Assembly (NCBI GenBank): GCA_002336465.1
Contig: DDEP01000010.1
Coordinates: forward strand, 1 to 33,788
Direction: 5' to 3'
DNA: 33,788 nucleotides
Source of the DNA: Pedobacter sp. UBA1951
GTDB lineage: Bacteria > Bacteroidota > Bacteroidia > Sphingobacteriales > Sphingobacteriaceae
This document shows, piece after piece, positions 25,301 through 33,265 of the stretch. A program made the translations under genes and the position numbers. How positions within the stretch are numbered: position 1 is the stretch's first letter; each line of letters starts with the position of its first letter. The notes under the pieces are model-generated. The model was not told where the DNA came from and made no database searches. It saw only the letters and a list, made by a program, of their open reading frames with translations.

Positions 25301-25888
25301 TAACTGAAACGCCTCTCCCGCCCTGCGATTTCTATCAGAGCTCATTTGTGTAGGTAGTATCTCTAACCTTGTGTTATCTTCAATACTTACAATGGTAAAC
25401 TGTGAGTAAGGGGGAATATTAGACATCCCTTCATTTTCATAAGAAAACGCATAATATTGTGTTTCTAGGGCAGATGTAGGTAAAACAAGCGTAGAACCTG
25501 TACGGGCATTGTTAGAGATGACCTCGTACAGAGAAATAGGTTGAGAAGTGGTAACGTGAATAGCTTTATCTTTTTCAATCTGATTGGAAGTGCCTATATA
25601 AACACTAACCGCATTAGGATTAATAAAAACAGGTGTAACTACATTTGCGGTTATAGTGCCACTAGCAATTACTTTTGATCCGATAGTTACGGTATAATCT
25701 GTATTTACATCAGATGACAGAAAAAGGGTCATCCGAGAACCTAAACCATCTATATGTCCCGTATAGGCCAGCCAGAAATCTGTTCCTTTGTTAGAGGTAT
25801 ATTGTGCAAACGCACCATGTATATTTAAAACAATGAAAATGCTTAGAATCCAAAAGCCTTTGCACTTGCTAAAAATGCTATGAAGCAT
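22340..25888 (-). CDS. Large surface protein: IgGFc-binding, PKD repeats and C-terminal gliding/sorting domain
   Basis: An 1182-residue exported protein with a signal peptide ending near HGAFAQ. The N-terminal part (about 30-460) fits the IgGFc-binding-type domain, with GTDFWLAYTGHIDG, the DNLLQQMFPVSSWGKNFVSA block and GYGTVESYAYLAG. About residues 575-815 hold three PKD repeats, each with the WxFGDG core: WKWEFGDGS, YQWDFGDGT and WLWDFGDGS. Further beta domains follow, and the end is a CHU_C/gliding motility-associated C-terminal domain with IPNVFSPNGDGKNDTWNI, YGQKVF and WDGRFNG, the type IX sorting signal. It should be carried to the cell surface by the type IX system and may bind polysaccharide, protein or act in adhesion or gliding. 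A -7 element lies 65 bases upstream. Confidence 0.93.
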   Translation of the reverse strand: MLHSIFSKCKGFWILSIFIVLNIHGAFAQYTSNKGTDFWLAYTGHIDGLGSRMTLFLSSDVNTDYTVTIGSKVIASGTITANVVTPVFINPNAVSVYIGTSNQIEKDKAIHVTTSQPISLYEVISNNARTGSTLVLPTSALETQYYAFSYENEGMSNIPPYSQFTIVSIEDNTRLEILPTQMSSDRNRRAGEAFQLTLNKGEIYQFQSSGDVSGTYIKSTNCKSFAVFSGSTWTAFCESGSSRNPSGGDNLLQQMFPVSSWGKNFVSAPFYNTENGNSDVIRIIVAEDHTTININGSTSSANGIALNNPYSKGSMITFSSKTANVIKSDRPIAVAQYQTSQTCNINNHPIQTANQPYPGDPEMTILNPIEQTLKDITVYSKLNSVTGVNTNIVNYYLNIIIKTADVSGFTLDGNSFDSKFKAIPNSNYSYAIIDVTGMGAQHRLKAEGGFVAIAYGYGTVESYAYLAGTDLKNLSSNIKMFEQGSSTASTNFCVGTGFESVLQLPFLTDKIVWDLNGGKKVETINTPAYTTYDLDGTTYYLYKYNVPATYFNQGGTFTLTATVVPPAGKDCSSEQIISTKFDVFKPDFSVPAIACINSSIDFKNLSVGISNTAKDWKWEFGDGSTSTDKDTKHTYTTPGEKEIKLYGTTETGCQLFITKKITIVDLPVADFELPVSRCSGNKLTFVNKTLVPQNTSVAYQWDFGDGTALVTNETPEHTYLKEGTYKVKLTAITAGMCSHTIEKDILVKLSPEIDFDLPESCVADMVSFEGRVLKGNINSWLWDFGDGSNDVAQRTLQNPKHKYNSVGNYTVKVTATDVNGCSVTLTKQVVINGATPLITEIKAKIGQTFCANNEILFEQNSSVSFGAITRVEWIFDYKAGINNAASTVSFSRPQPGQVFSYKYPNTGKTETYNVVMIAYSGQNCYTTSNPIQVTVYPAPLVKIENVAPFCEDDNPVQLTFTNENNVPVSAVFTGKGVSASGLFSPKIAGPGIFDIKVVFTTDHACTEEKTVSVEVNENPQIIKGDDMHIILGGEKKFNIGVTGNRLTYKWSPAVGLSSATELNPVANPEKTTTYTLEVKSDKCTTYKTFNVFVHENPDIPNVFSPNGDGKNDTWNIKYLETVKEGTVSIFNRYGQKVFFAKPYNTPWDGRFNGIDVPVGVYYYIIEPNNGRKRYTGSVTVLR

Positions 25889-25952
25889 ACCATAAATTAG
25901 TTAATAGTTTGTTGGGCAAGTTAATGAGCGCTGTTTACTGCCTTACTAAAAA

Positions 25953-25960
25953 CAAAAGTA
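25953..25960 (-). promoter_or_regulatory. -7 promoter element of the surface protein/PorP operon
   Basis: On the minus strand TACTTTTG (25960-25953) matches TAnnTTTG exactly, with a leader of about 55 bases to the ATG at 25888. It lies in the 109-base gap after the response regulator stop, so the operon can be transcribed separately from that gene. Confidence 0.5.
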
Positions 25961-25997
25961 ACACCTGCAAAGACTTATACTGTTGCTTATTATTGAT

Positions 25998-26453
25998 TTA
26001 AGAAAGCAAACTTTGCCTTGCTATAAATTCTAATTGTTTGTTGGCTATCAGTAGTTTTTCAGTTAACTCTTTGTTTTCTTTACGCAAGTTATATATTTCT
26101 ATAGCTTTGTCAATATTAATCTTCAAATCTTCTAGTATCCATGGTTTTTGGATATACCTATAAACTTCGCCTTTGTTAATAGCATCTATTACAGCATCAA
26201 TATCTGTATAACCCGTTAAAATCATTCTTATAGGATCCGGATGCACCTCCAAAATCGAAGCTAAAAATTCAACCCCAGTGGTTTTTGGCATCCTTTGGTC
26301 AGAAATGATAACCTGAATATCTTCTGTCTCAAGTATTTTTTTACCTTCCTCAGCAGACTCGGCAGTAAAAACCTTGTACATTCTTCTGAAAGTAGCCATA
26401 AACGCACTTAAATTATGTGGTTCATCGTCAACGTATAGTATATTTGCGCTCAT
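25998..26453 (-). CDS. Response regulator, receiver domain with coiled-coil tail
   Basis: A 151-residue protein made of one receiver domain (1-120) and a short coiled coil (about 120-151, NLRKENKELTEKLLIANKQ). Acid residues are Asp9, Asp10 and phosphoacceptor Asp52 (VIISDQRMP), with the conserved Lys in YIQKPW near 110. No DNA-binding or enzyme domain follows. The receiver is clearly related to that of the hybrid at 31709: both have LY(V/I)DDE, the (I/V)I(S/A)DQ(R/K)MPxTTGVEF block and the LTGYTDI(D/E)A run. The tail resembles the start of a histidine kinase helix. It is divergent from the E1/nitroreductase operon across 111 bases and is probably a partner of that operon's kinases. Confidence 0.93.
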   Translation of the reverse strand: MSANILYVDDEPHNLSAFMATFRRMYKVFTAESAEEGKKILETEDIQVIISDQRMPKTTGVEFLASILEVHPDPIRMILTGYTDIDAVIDAINKGEVYRYIQKPWILEDLKINIDKAIEIYNLRKENKELTEKLLIANKQLEFIARQSLLS

Positions 26454-26501
26454 ATATTGGTAATAAAAAGTTAAAATTACCTTTTTAATGTTATTCTAAA
26501 A

Positions 26502-26514
26502 AACTAATTTAGTT
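26502..26514. promoter_or_regulatory. 13-bp palindrome in the divergent response regulator/E1 operon gap
   Basis: AACTAATTTAGTT has two perfect 6-bp arms around a central T, midway between the divergent starts at 26453 and 26565. A related ACTAAATTA follows at about 26531. It could bind a regulator that controls both directions. No clear TAnnTTTG was found on either side. Confidence 0.35.
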
Positions 26515-26564
26515 GTTTTAATATTGTAACGACTAAATTATTTAAAAGTTTATTTTTTTACTAA

Positions 26565-28895
26565 ATGTTTTCTAAAACCAAATCGGAAATAATACCTAGC
26601 TCGCTATTAGCCCATAACCATAATACCGATTTTACTTACGCACCTGTTTTTTTCGATTTGAACATAGAAGAGCAAAAAGAAAATTTGCTCAGATTACTAG
26701 AAAACAACAATCGTATTGAAGTATTTGATTCTATAGTTGCACAGGTTTCAGAATATCTAAAATGTGTTAAACCGGGTTTAGGTCTTTTGCCTAAAGCAGA
26801 ACTTGAAAAACTAGTTGAACAAAGATTTTCTGATAAATCAACCGATTATTATGGATGTTGGGTATTTTATCCTTGGAACAACCGTCTTGTCCATCTTTTA
26901 AATGAAGAAGAGTTTCGTGAAGTTAGAACCAATCGGAATAAATATAAAATAACTTCAGAAGAGCAACATATTCTCTCTCAGAAAAAAATTGGCATAATGG
27001 GGCTCTCTGTTGGGCAGTCTGTTGCATTAACCTTGGCTATGGAACGTGGTTTTGGCGAATTGCGCATAGCTGATTTTGATTCTTTGGATCTAAGTAACTT
27101 AAACCGGATCAGAACAGGTGCGCACAATATTGGCTTACCTAAAACCGTAATTGTAGCTCGGGAGATTGTTGAATTGGATCCTTATCTTAAAGTTACTTGC
27201 TTTCACGAGGGGATTACGACCGATAATTTAGATCATTTCTTAACCGAAAACGGCAAACTCGATCTGCTTATAGACGAATGCGATAGCTTTGACATTAAGA
27301 TCAATGCTCGCAAAAAAGCCAAGGCATTAGGCATACCTGTGCTCATGGAAGGTAGCGATAGAGGTACAATAGATATAGAACGCTTTGATCTTGAACCTCA
27401 AAGACCTGTATTGCATGGCATGGTTGATCATTTAGATATGGACAATTATGCCAACCTGAAAACCATGGAAGAAAGACTACCATATATCAGTGCGGTTACA
27501 GGAATTGAAACGCTTTCCCCACGTATGAAAGCCTCTGCCGTAGAACTTATGGCTACCATATCTACTTGGCCTCAATTAGCTAGCGCTGTAACTTTTGGTG
27601 GCGGTGTATCTGCGGATCTTTCAAGAAAGATATTGCTTAACCAATTGGTTATTTCAGGAAGATTTTTCCTTGATCTAGATGAGTTGATCAGCGATTCTGA
27701 AAAATCCGAACAAAAACAAGAAAATTCAGATGTAGCGCCTTGGTCTGTAACCGAGATTGAAAAATATATCTACGACAATGACCTTAATCAATATGCCCAA
27801 AATGGCATAAATTTAGAAGAAAAGGAACTTGCACAACTTATAGAAGCAGCCCGCCAAGCTCCATCTGGAGGCAATAATCAGCCATGGAGATGGCATTATC
27901 AAAATAAGGCACTTCATCTATTTCTTGAAGAAAGCTCTGCTCAGGCTTATTTAGATCCAGCATTTATTTCATCCTATATTTCTTTGGGTGCGGCAATAGA
28001 AAACCTTTTGCTAACCGCCGCTTCGCTTAAGCTTAAAGTAAATTGGCAGTTTACCCCACTTATGGTGCCTAAACACCTTGCTGTATTTAGTTTTGAAAGA
28101 GGTTTAGAGGCCAATGATTTGCAATTGAGTTTGGCTGCACAGATAACAAACAGGCATACCAATAGAAAAATCACACCTAAGCAAATTATACCCACAGATA
28201 AACTGGATTATTTAAGCGGATTAGCACAAGATATTGATGGCATTAGCTGTAAATTTATTGATGATCCTGAAAAGATCGCACTGATTTCTGGCATAGCTGC
28301 TCATTGTGATTTATTACGCATGTTCATACCAGAAGCCTACCATGATTTTGTAAACAGGGAAATGCGCTGGAGTTTAGATGAAGTAAATACTACAGAAGAT
28401 GGTATAGGCATACATACCTTAGATCTTGGCAATACAGACCAAGTGGGTATCAGGTTGGCAAAAGATCAGAAAGCCATACAATTTTTGAAAACTATAAACG
28501 GGGGAAGCGGTTTTAAACGCCTCACTAGAGATCAGTTGATGGCCTCTTCGTGTTTAGGTTTAATTTCAGCTTCTGATATGGAGGTGGTTTCCTATCTAAA
28601 GGCAGGCCTTGCTGCCGAACGTTTGTGGTTGGGAGCCACAGATATAGAAATACAGGTACACCCTTTAAATGTACCCCTGATTTTCTTTTACAAGAATTCC
28701 ATTGAAAATAATTTAAGTATCGATTCTTTTGAAAAAGAGAAATTATTTAATTTGGAAAGCGATTTAAGAGCTGTTTTTGAGCTTAGCGAGAAACAACAGC
28801 CTATGTTTATGTTTAGATTATTTATAGCCAGTTCTTCACCTAAAAGAACCATAAGAAAATCAACCAATAAAATATTTTCAAGTGGAAGAGAATAA
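26565..28895 (+). CDS. ThiF/E1-like and nitroreductase fusion, Rv1355c family
   Basis: A 776-residue soluble fusion. After an N-terminal segment of about 130 residues, an E1-like ThiF/MoeB Rossmann domain (about 135-380) shows a nucleotide loop IGIMGLSVGQSVA (142-154), IADFDSLDLSNLNRIR with Asp170, Asp172 and Arg181, Lys193 and DECDS (237-241). The C-terminal part (about 415-760) is a nitroreductase-fold flavin domain with the FMN-site block AARQAPSGGNNQPWRW (428-443), SLGAAIENLLLTAASL and RHTNRK. The same layout is known as Rv1355c/MoeY-like; its reaction is not established. The E1 part should adenylate a carboxylate and the second part reduce or oxidise a substrate. It lacks the CxxC zinc pairs and an obvious catalytic Cys of MoeB/UBA-type enzymes. 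It is first in a five-gene operon and overlaps the next gene by 14 bases. Confidence 0.85.
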   Translation: MFSKTKSEIIPSSLLAHNHNTDFTYAPVFFDLNIEEQKENLLRLLENNNRIEVFDSIVAQVSEYLKCVKPGLGLLPKAELEKLVEQRFSDKSTDYYGCWVFYPWNNRLVHLLNEEEFREVRTNRNKYKITSEEQHILSQKKIGIMGLSVGQSVALTLAMERGFGELRIADFDSLDLSNLNRIRTGAHNIGLPKTVIVAREIVELDPYLKVTCFHEGITTDNLDHFLTENGKLDLLIDECDSFDIKINARKKAKALGIPVLMEGSDRGTIDIERFDLEPQRPVLHGMVDHLDMDNYANLKTMEERLPYISAVTGIETLSPRMKASAVELMATISTWPQLASAVTFGGGVSADLSRKILLNQLVISGRFFLDLDELISDSEKSEQKQENSDVAPWSVTEIEKYIYDNDLNQYAQNGINLEEKELAQLIEAARQAPSGGNNQPWRWHYQNKALHLFLEESSAQAYLDPAFISSYISLGAAIENLLLTAASLKLKVNWQFTPLMVPKHLAVFSFERGLEANDLQLSLAAQITNRHTNRKITPKQIIPTDKLDYLSGLAQDIDGISCKFIDDPEKIALISGIAAHCDLLRMFIPEAYHDFVNREMRWSLDEVNTTEDGIGIHTLDLGNTDQVGIRLAKDQKAIQFLKTINGGSGFKRLTRDQLMASSCLGLISASDMEVVSYLKAGLAAERLWLGATDIEIQVHPLNVPLIFFYKNSIENNLSIDSFEKEKLFNLESDLRAVFELSEKQQPMFMFRLFIASSSPKRTIRKSTNKIFSSGRE

Positions 28896-29592
28896 ACCAG
28901 AGATTACAGACTTATATTTTAAAGCGTTCAGAGCCATTGAAGATAGAGCTTCCTGCATGAAATTTATTGAGGGGCATACGCATGTATTGGAGATATTTGG
29001 GATTACGCAAATAACATCTGCAAAAATAGACTGGGTATTAAACCCCGATGTTTATGTGGTGCAGGTTTCTGCAGAAGAAGGTGGGAAAGCTTTGGGCGGA
29101 GGACGTATCCATATTGCCAACAGAAAACAACCTTTACCTATTGAAGATGCTGTAGGACAAATGGATAGCAGGATTTATGGCGTAGTAGACCAGCAGGTTG
29201 AAACGGGTATCGGAGAATTTTGTGGTTTATGGAATTCGTGGGAAATTGCAGGACTTGGTATTGGTAGTATTCATTTAGGCCGTACGTTCATCTCATTAGC
29301 TCATACTTTAAAACTGAAGACTTTATTGGGCTTGTGTGCTCCGGCTACTTACCGTAATTCTTTAAGAGTAGGTTTTAGAGTGCTTAAAGAACTGGGTGTT
29401 GATGGCAAATTTTATTATCCTGCAGAAGATTTAACAGCTACGGGATTGATTATTGAGGATTTGGAAAACTTGCCTCTTGCTGTAGAAGAAGAACGTTCCG
29501 CAATATTTAGACTAAGGACAAAAGAACTCACAAAAACAACCATAACCACTTCAAAAGGTAAAGAGGTAACTTTGCATTTCGATCTTCTCTAA
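28882..29592 (+). CDS. Putative GNAT-like acyltransferase
   Basis: A 236-residue soluble protein starting at a GTG inside the end of the previous gene, a 14-base overlap that implies coupled translation. I do not recognise a named family with certainty. The middle shows GNAT or N-acyl-amino-acid/autoinducer synthase-like features: a beta strand VYVVQVSAEEGG, GGGRIHI (72-78), then GEFCGLWNSWEIAGLGIGSI (111-130) as a possible acyl-CoA motif A, a helix HLGRTFISLAHTLKLKTLLG and RNSLRVGFRVLKELG (158-172) at the usual place of the conserved RxGF. The E1/nitroreductase fusion just before it and the receptor kinase one base after it suggest that both make or modify a small molecule that the kinase senses. 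That is inference from position and overlap. Confidence 0.6.
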   Translation: MEENKPEITDLYFKAFRAIEDRASCMKFIEGHTHVLEIFGITQITSAKIDWVLNPDVYVVQVSAEEGGKALGGGRIHIANRKQPLPIEDAVGQMDSRIYGVVDQQVETGIGEFCGLWNSWEIAGLGIGSIHLGRTFISLAHTLKLKTLLGLCAPATYRNSLRVGFRVLKELGVDGKFYYPAEDLTATGLIIEDLENLPLAVEEERSAIFRLRTKELTKTTITTSKGKEVTLHFDLL

Positions 29593-29593
29593 A

Positions 29594-31696
29594 ATGAAAG
29601 TAGTTAAATTTATAATTCTCATATTTTCGCTATTTTTCTTTGGAAAGAGCTTTGGGCAAAGCAAACTGCAATTATATCCCCTTTCTGACAACAAGATTTA
29701 CACCATAAATGAAGTCATTACCCATAGTGATAAGTTTAATGATGTAAATTCAAACCTGCTAAGTTTAGGTTTGGGCTATAAAAATGTGTGGCTTAAAATT
29801 GCCAATCCAAAAGCCGCTGATATGGAATCTTTAATGATAGACCAATCAAGGCTCAGCAACTTAAATCTCTACTTTGTAAAAAACAAAAAAGTAATTAAAG
29901 TCATCTCACTAAGCGGCACCCAACTGGTTCCTTCTTCTAGGGAGATAGGCAACGTCAGGATTTTTAAAATTAATGAGTTCAATGAAGATACTGATCTTTA
30001 TTTAAATCTCATTTCTAAAGAGATTTTTCTTGCTCCTGTTATGATTAATACAAAAGCAAATAATACGGCTTTGTTAATGAACAGAGACGTATATTTTGGT
30101 CTTTATACGGGTGCAGTATTGATCATGTTTGTTTACAACTTATTTCTTTTCTTAAGTGTAAGAGACAAAAACTATTTCCTATATATTTCTTATATGCTGT
30201 TTACTTGGTTAACCCAGATTTCTATTATGGGTTATACCACCAAATTTTTCTGGCATAACAGCAATTGGATGCACCAGCATTCGGTTGTTATTTTTTCTAT
30301 TTTAGGTTTAATTTTTGGCATCTATTTTACGCTCAATTTTCTCAAAGTAGAGTATTACATACCTAAGCTGGCCGTATATTTTAAAATACTGCTGGTAGTT
30401 TCTATTATCGTACTTGTCTTATCTGTTTCAACAGGCTCAAGTATATTTTTCCCTATAATGCAATTGTTAACGCTTTTAAGCTGCATTTTGGCTTATTTAT
30501 CGGCTATTGTCATTTATTTTAAAAAAAAATATACACCTGCACGCTATTATCTCATTGCATGGTCTATCCTTATTGTAGGCGTTATCCTCTTTTTGATTAA
30601 AGATTACGAGATCATCCCCTATAACAACTTTACCATCTACATGCTACAGATTGCTACGGTGGTAGAAATATCATTGCTTTCTTTTGCGCTTGCAGATAGT
30701 ATCAATTTTGTAAAGAAAGAGAATGAAAGCATACAGAAACAGGCACTTGCAACCTCGCTCGAAAACCAGAAACTTATCCAAGAACAAAATATCATATTAG
30801 AGCAAAAGGTTAAAGAACGAACCGAAGAATTGGAAGAAATCAACCATACTTTAAATGATACTTTAACTGACCTTAAATCTACCCAGTCTCAACTGGTAGA
30901 TGCCGAAAAAATGGCTGCATTAGGTCAATTGACCGCAGGTATAGCTCACGAGATCAACAATCCTATAAACTTTGTTACTTCTAATATCAAGCCTTTACAG
31001 TTAGATATAGACGATCTAAGAGAAATCATCAACAAATACGAGCGTTTGGATTTAGAGGGCGATATACCCCAACAGCTTAAGCAAATCAACGACTTTAAGA
31101 GACAGATAGACTTAGATTTTGTAAATAAAGAAATCTCCTCTCTCCTATCGGGCATTAGCGAAGGTGCAAAACGAACTGCCGAAATCATTAGGAGTTTAAG
31201 AAATTTCAGCCGTGTAGATGAAACAGACATGAAGCCTGTAGATCTAAACGAAGGGCTTGCTTCTACCCTGGTATTGGTACGGAACAATATTCCAGATAAT
31301 CTTACCGTTATCAAAGAATTTGGTGTAATACCTAAAGTAGAGTGTTTACCGGGCAAAATCAATCAAGTTTTTATGAATTTGGTTTCAAATGCTATACAGG
31401 CTATTAAATCTAAAGATGAACCTGCTGAAGAAGAATTTTTAACGGTAAAGACTTGGAGCATTGATGATAAGGTGTTTATCAGCATAAAGGATAGTGGAAC
31501 AGGAATGACAGAAGAAGTGAAGAATAAAATTTTTGAACCCTTTTTTACCACAAAAGATATTGGCGAAGGTACTGGTTTAGGATTATCTATTGTGTTTGGG
31601 ATTATTGAAAAACATAAAGGAAATATAGAAGTTATTTCACAGTTGGGTGAAGGAACAGAATTTATTATTACCTTGCATACTAATCTACCAAACTAA
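29594..31696 (+). CDS. 7TMR-DISM sensor histidine kinase
   Basis: A 700-residue membrane kinase. A signal peptide (MKVVKFIILIFSLFFFGKSF) leads to a periplasmic 7TMR-DISM extracellular domain 2 (about 25-155). Seven membrane helices follow (about 163-375), including YFGLYTGAVLIMFVYNLFLF. A coiled coil (380-435) leads to the HisKA helix MAALGQLTAGIAHEINNPIN with phospho-His452, and an HATPase_c domain has N box NQVFMNLVSNAIQAI, G1 DSGTGM and G2 GEGTGLGLSIV. The DISMED2 fold is like carbohydrate- or small-ligand-binding modules, so it is likely a receptor. It follows the acyltransferase-like gene by one base and is followed by the receiver-kinase hybrid by 12 bases. Confidence 0.95.
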   Translation: MKVVKFIILIFSLFFFGKSFGQSKLQLYPLSDNKIYTINEVITHSDKFNDVNSNLLSLGLGYKNVWLKIANPKAADMESLMIDQSRLSNLNLYFVKNKKVIKVISLSGTQLVPSSREIGNVRIFKINEFNEDTDLYLNLISKEIFLAPVMINTKANNTALLMNRDVYFGLYTGAVLIMFVYNLFLFLSVRDKNYFLYISYMLFTWLTQISIMGYTTKFFWHNSNWMHQHSVVIFSILGLIFGIYFTLNFLKVEYYIPKLAVYFKILLVVSIIVLVLSVSTGSSIFFPIMQLLTLLSCILAYLSAIVIYFKKKYTPARYYLIAWSILIVGVILFLIKDYEIIPYNNFTIYMLQIATVVEISLLSFALADSINFVKKENESIQKQALATSLENQKLIQEQNIILEQKVKERTEELEEINHTLNDTLTDLKSTQSQLVDAEKMAALGQLTAGIAHEINNPINFVTSNIKPLQLDIDDLREIINKYERLDLEGDIPQQLKQINDFKRQIDLDFVNKEISSLLSGISEGAKRTAEIIRSLRNFSRVDETDMKPVDLNEGLASTLVLVRNNIPDNLTVIKEFGVIPKVECLPGKINQVFMNLVSNAIQAIKSKDEPAEEEFLTVKTWSIDDKVFISIKDSGTGMTEEVKNKIFEPFFTTKDIGEGTGLGLSIVFGIIEKHKGNIEVISQLGEGTEFIITLHTNLPN

Positions 31697-31708
31697 ATTA
31701 ATAACTAT

Positions 31709-32788
31709 ATGAGTTCTACTACCGTACGGGTTTTGTACATTGATGATGAGGAGAACAATCTTCAAGCATTTAAAGCCAGTTTTAGAAGGCAGTACGAAAT
31801 TTATACCGCTATCTCAGCGCAAGAAGGCTTAGAAATCTTGCAGAACATTGAAATGCATGTAATTATTGCAGATCAAAAAATGCCCAATACTACGGGTGTA
31901 GAATTTTTTAAGAGTATTGTACACACGCATCCCGACCCTGTACGTATCTTACTTACCGGATACACCGATATAGAAGCTTTAGCCGATGCCATCAACCACG
32001 GAGATATTTATCGTTATATCCAAAAACCATGGAACGATTTAGAACTACATAATTCCATTAAAAATGCTTATGATGCGTACAAGTCTAAAATAGACCTGCG
32101 CAACAAGATGTTAGAACTGGAAAAAACCAACGATGAACTGAACCGTTTTATTTATAGTATATCGCACGAATTAAGAGCGCCCTTGGTATCGGTTTTAGGC
32201 ATATTGAATTTAGTGAAGATGGAAGGGCTGTATAACTCCAGTGGCGAATACTGGGGATTAATTGAGGCCTGCTCCAATAAATTAGATTATTACATCCAAA
32301 AAACACTGCAATATTATAAGAATGCAAAAAATGTACAGGAGAAAAGTGATATAGATTTTGAAAGTCTATTGAAAGAATTGATAGACCTGTACACTTATAT
32401 TGACATAGAAACTGTATTTACCTTAAACGTAAACCAGCAAACAAAATTTGTGGGTGATATTTTCAGGATTGAAGTGATCTTAGGGAACCTGATATCGAAT
32501 GCTGTGAAATACCAAAGACAAACAGAAACACATAAAAAAGTTAATATAAACATAGATGTTAACGCTTTTGAGGCCGTAATTACCATACATGACAATGGTA
32601 TTGGCATCTTAAAAGAACACCTCGAAAAAATATTTAGTCAGTTCTTTAAGGGCAATGCTTTAAACGGCAGTGGTTTAGGGTTATTTATCGTAAAAGAAGC
32701 TTTAAATAAGATAAATGGTAAAATAACCGTTAATTCAACAATAGAAGAAGGAACAACTTTTAAAATTAACATTCCTAATGCAAACTAG
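31709..32788 (+). CDS. Receiver-histidine kinase hybrid
   Basis: A 359-residue soluble protein. The receiver is at the N terminus (about 7-120) with LYIDDEE, phosphoacceptor Asp55 (VIIADQKMP) and YIQKPW. A helical segment leads to the HisKA helix NRFIYSISHELRAPLVSVLG with phospho-His153, and a HATPase_c domain shows GNLISNAVKYQRQ, DNGIG and GSGLGLFIVKEA. The receiver-first order fits a kinase whose activity is set by an upstream phosphodonor, here the 7TMR-DISM kinase. The gene overlaps the next receiver gene by 11 bases, so phosphate may pass to that receiver. No membrane segment is seen. Confidence 0.95.
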   Translation: MSSTTVRVLYIDDEENNLQAFKASFRRQYEIYTAISAQEGLEILQNIEMHVIIADQKMPNTTGVEFFKSIVHTHPDPVRILLTGYTDIEALADAINHGDIYRYIQKPWNDLELHNSIKNAYDAYKSKIDLRNKMLELEKTNDELNRFIYSISHELRAPLVSVLGILNLVKMEGLYNSSGEYWGLIEACSNKLDYYIQKTLQYYKNAKNVQEKSDIDFESLLKELIDLYTYIDIETVFTLNVNQQTKFVGDIFRIEVILGNLISNAVKYQRQTETHKKVNINIDVNAFEAVITIHDNGIGILKEHLEKIFSQFFKGNALNGSGLGLFIVKEALNKINGKITVNSTIEEGTTFKINIPNAN

Positions 32789-33194
32789 AAATGAAAAAGT
32801 GATGCTGATTGACGACAATGATATTGATCTTAAGATCAATTCAAAAGTTATTGCATTATCTAAACTTTTTGATGATATTATTATATGCAAATCTGGCGCT
32901 GAGGGGCTTTCTTATATCAAAAAGCATATCAACCAACCCCACTTGCTACCTCAATTTATTTTATTGGATATACAAATGCCCGAGATGGATGGGTTTGAAT
33001 TTTTAGAACTCTATAAAAATCTGCCTCTTTCCTTTCTCAACAGTTGCAAGCTTGCCATTCTATCTTCAACCTTAGATTTTGGCGATATTAAAAAGGCTGA
33101 GGCAAATCCTTATGTAGTGCGTTTACTCAAAAAACCTTTGTATCCTAATGAGTTAGAAGAGGTATTAAAAGCGACTTTTAATTCGGCGCATTAA
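32778..33194 (+). CDS. Stand-alone response regulator receiver
   Basis: A 138-residue single receiver domain with LIDDNDIDLKINSK near the N terminus, phosphoacceptor Asp64 (FILLDIQMPEMDG) and KKPLYPNEL near 115. It has no output domain. The ATG lies inside the last codons of the preceding kinase gene (11-base overlap), so translation is probably coupled and it is the likely phosphate acceptor of that kinase. It is not close in sequence to the receivers at 25998 and 31709. It ends the operon; a 203-base gap with a minus-strand terminator-like hairpin follows. Confidence 0.93.
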   Translation: MQTRNEKVMLIDDNDIDLKINSKVIALSKLFDDIIICKSGAEGLSYIKKHINQPHLLPQFILLDIQMPEMDGFEFLELYKNLPLSFLNSCKLAILSSTLDFGDIKKAEANPYVVRLLKKPLYPNELEEVLKATFNSAH

Positions 33195-33265
33195 CCTAAG
33201 GAAATCTCTAAAGAACGTTAGAATTTAATTTCTAATAGTCATTTGGATAACTATCTTATCGATAA

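Noticed and set aside
30946..31362. 138-codon minus-strand open frame
   Set aside because: Antisense to the kinase core of the 7TMR-DISM protein, which is clearly coding on the plus strand.
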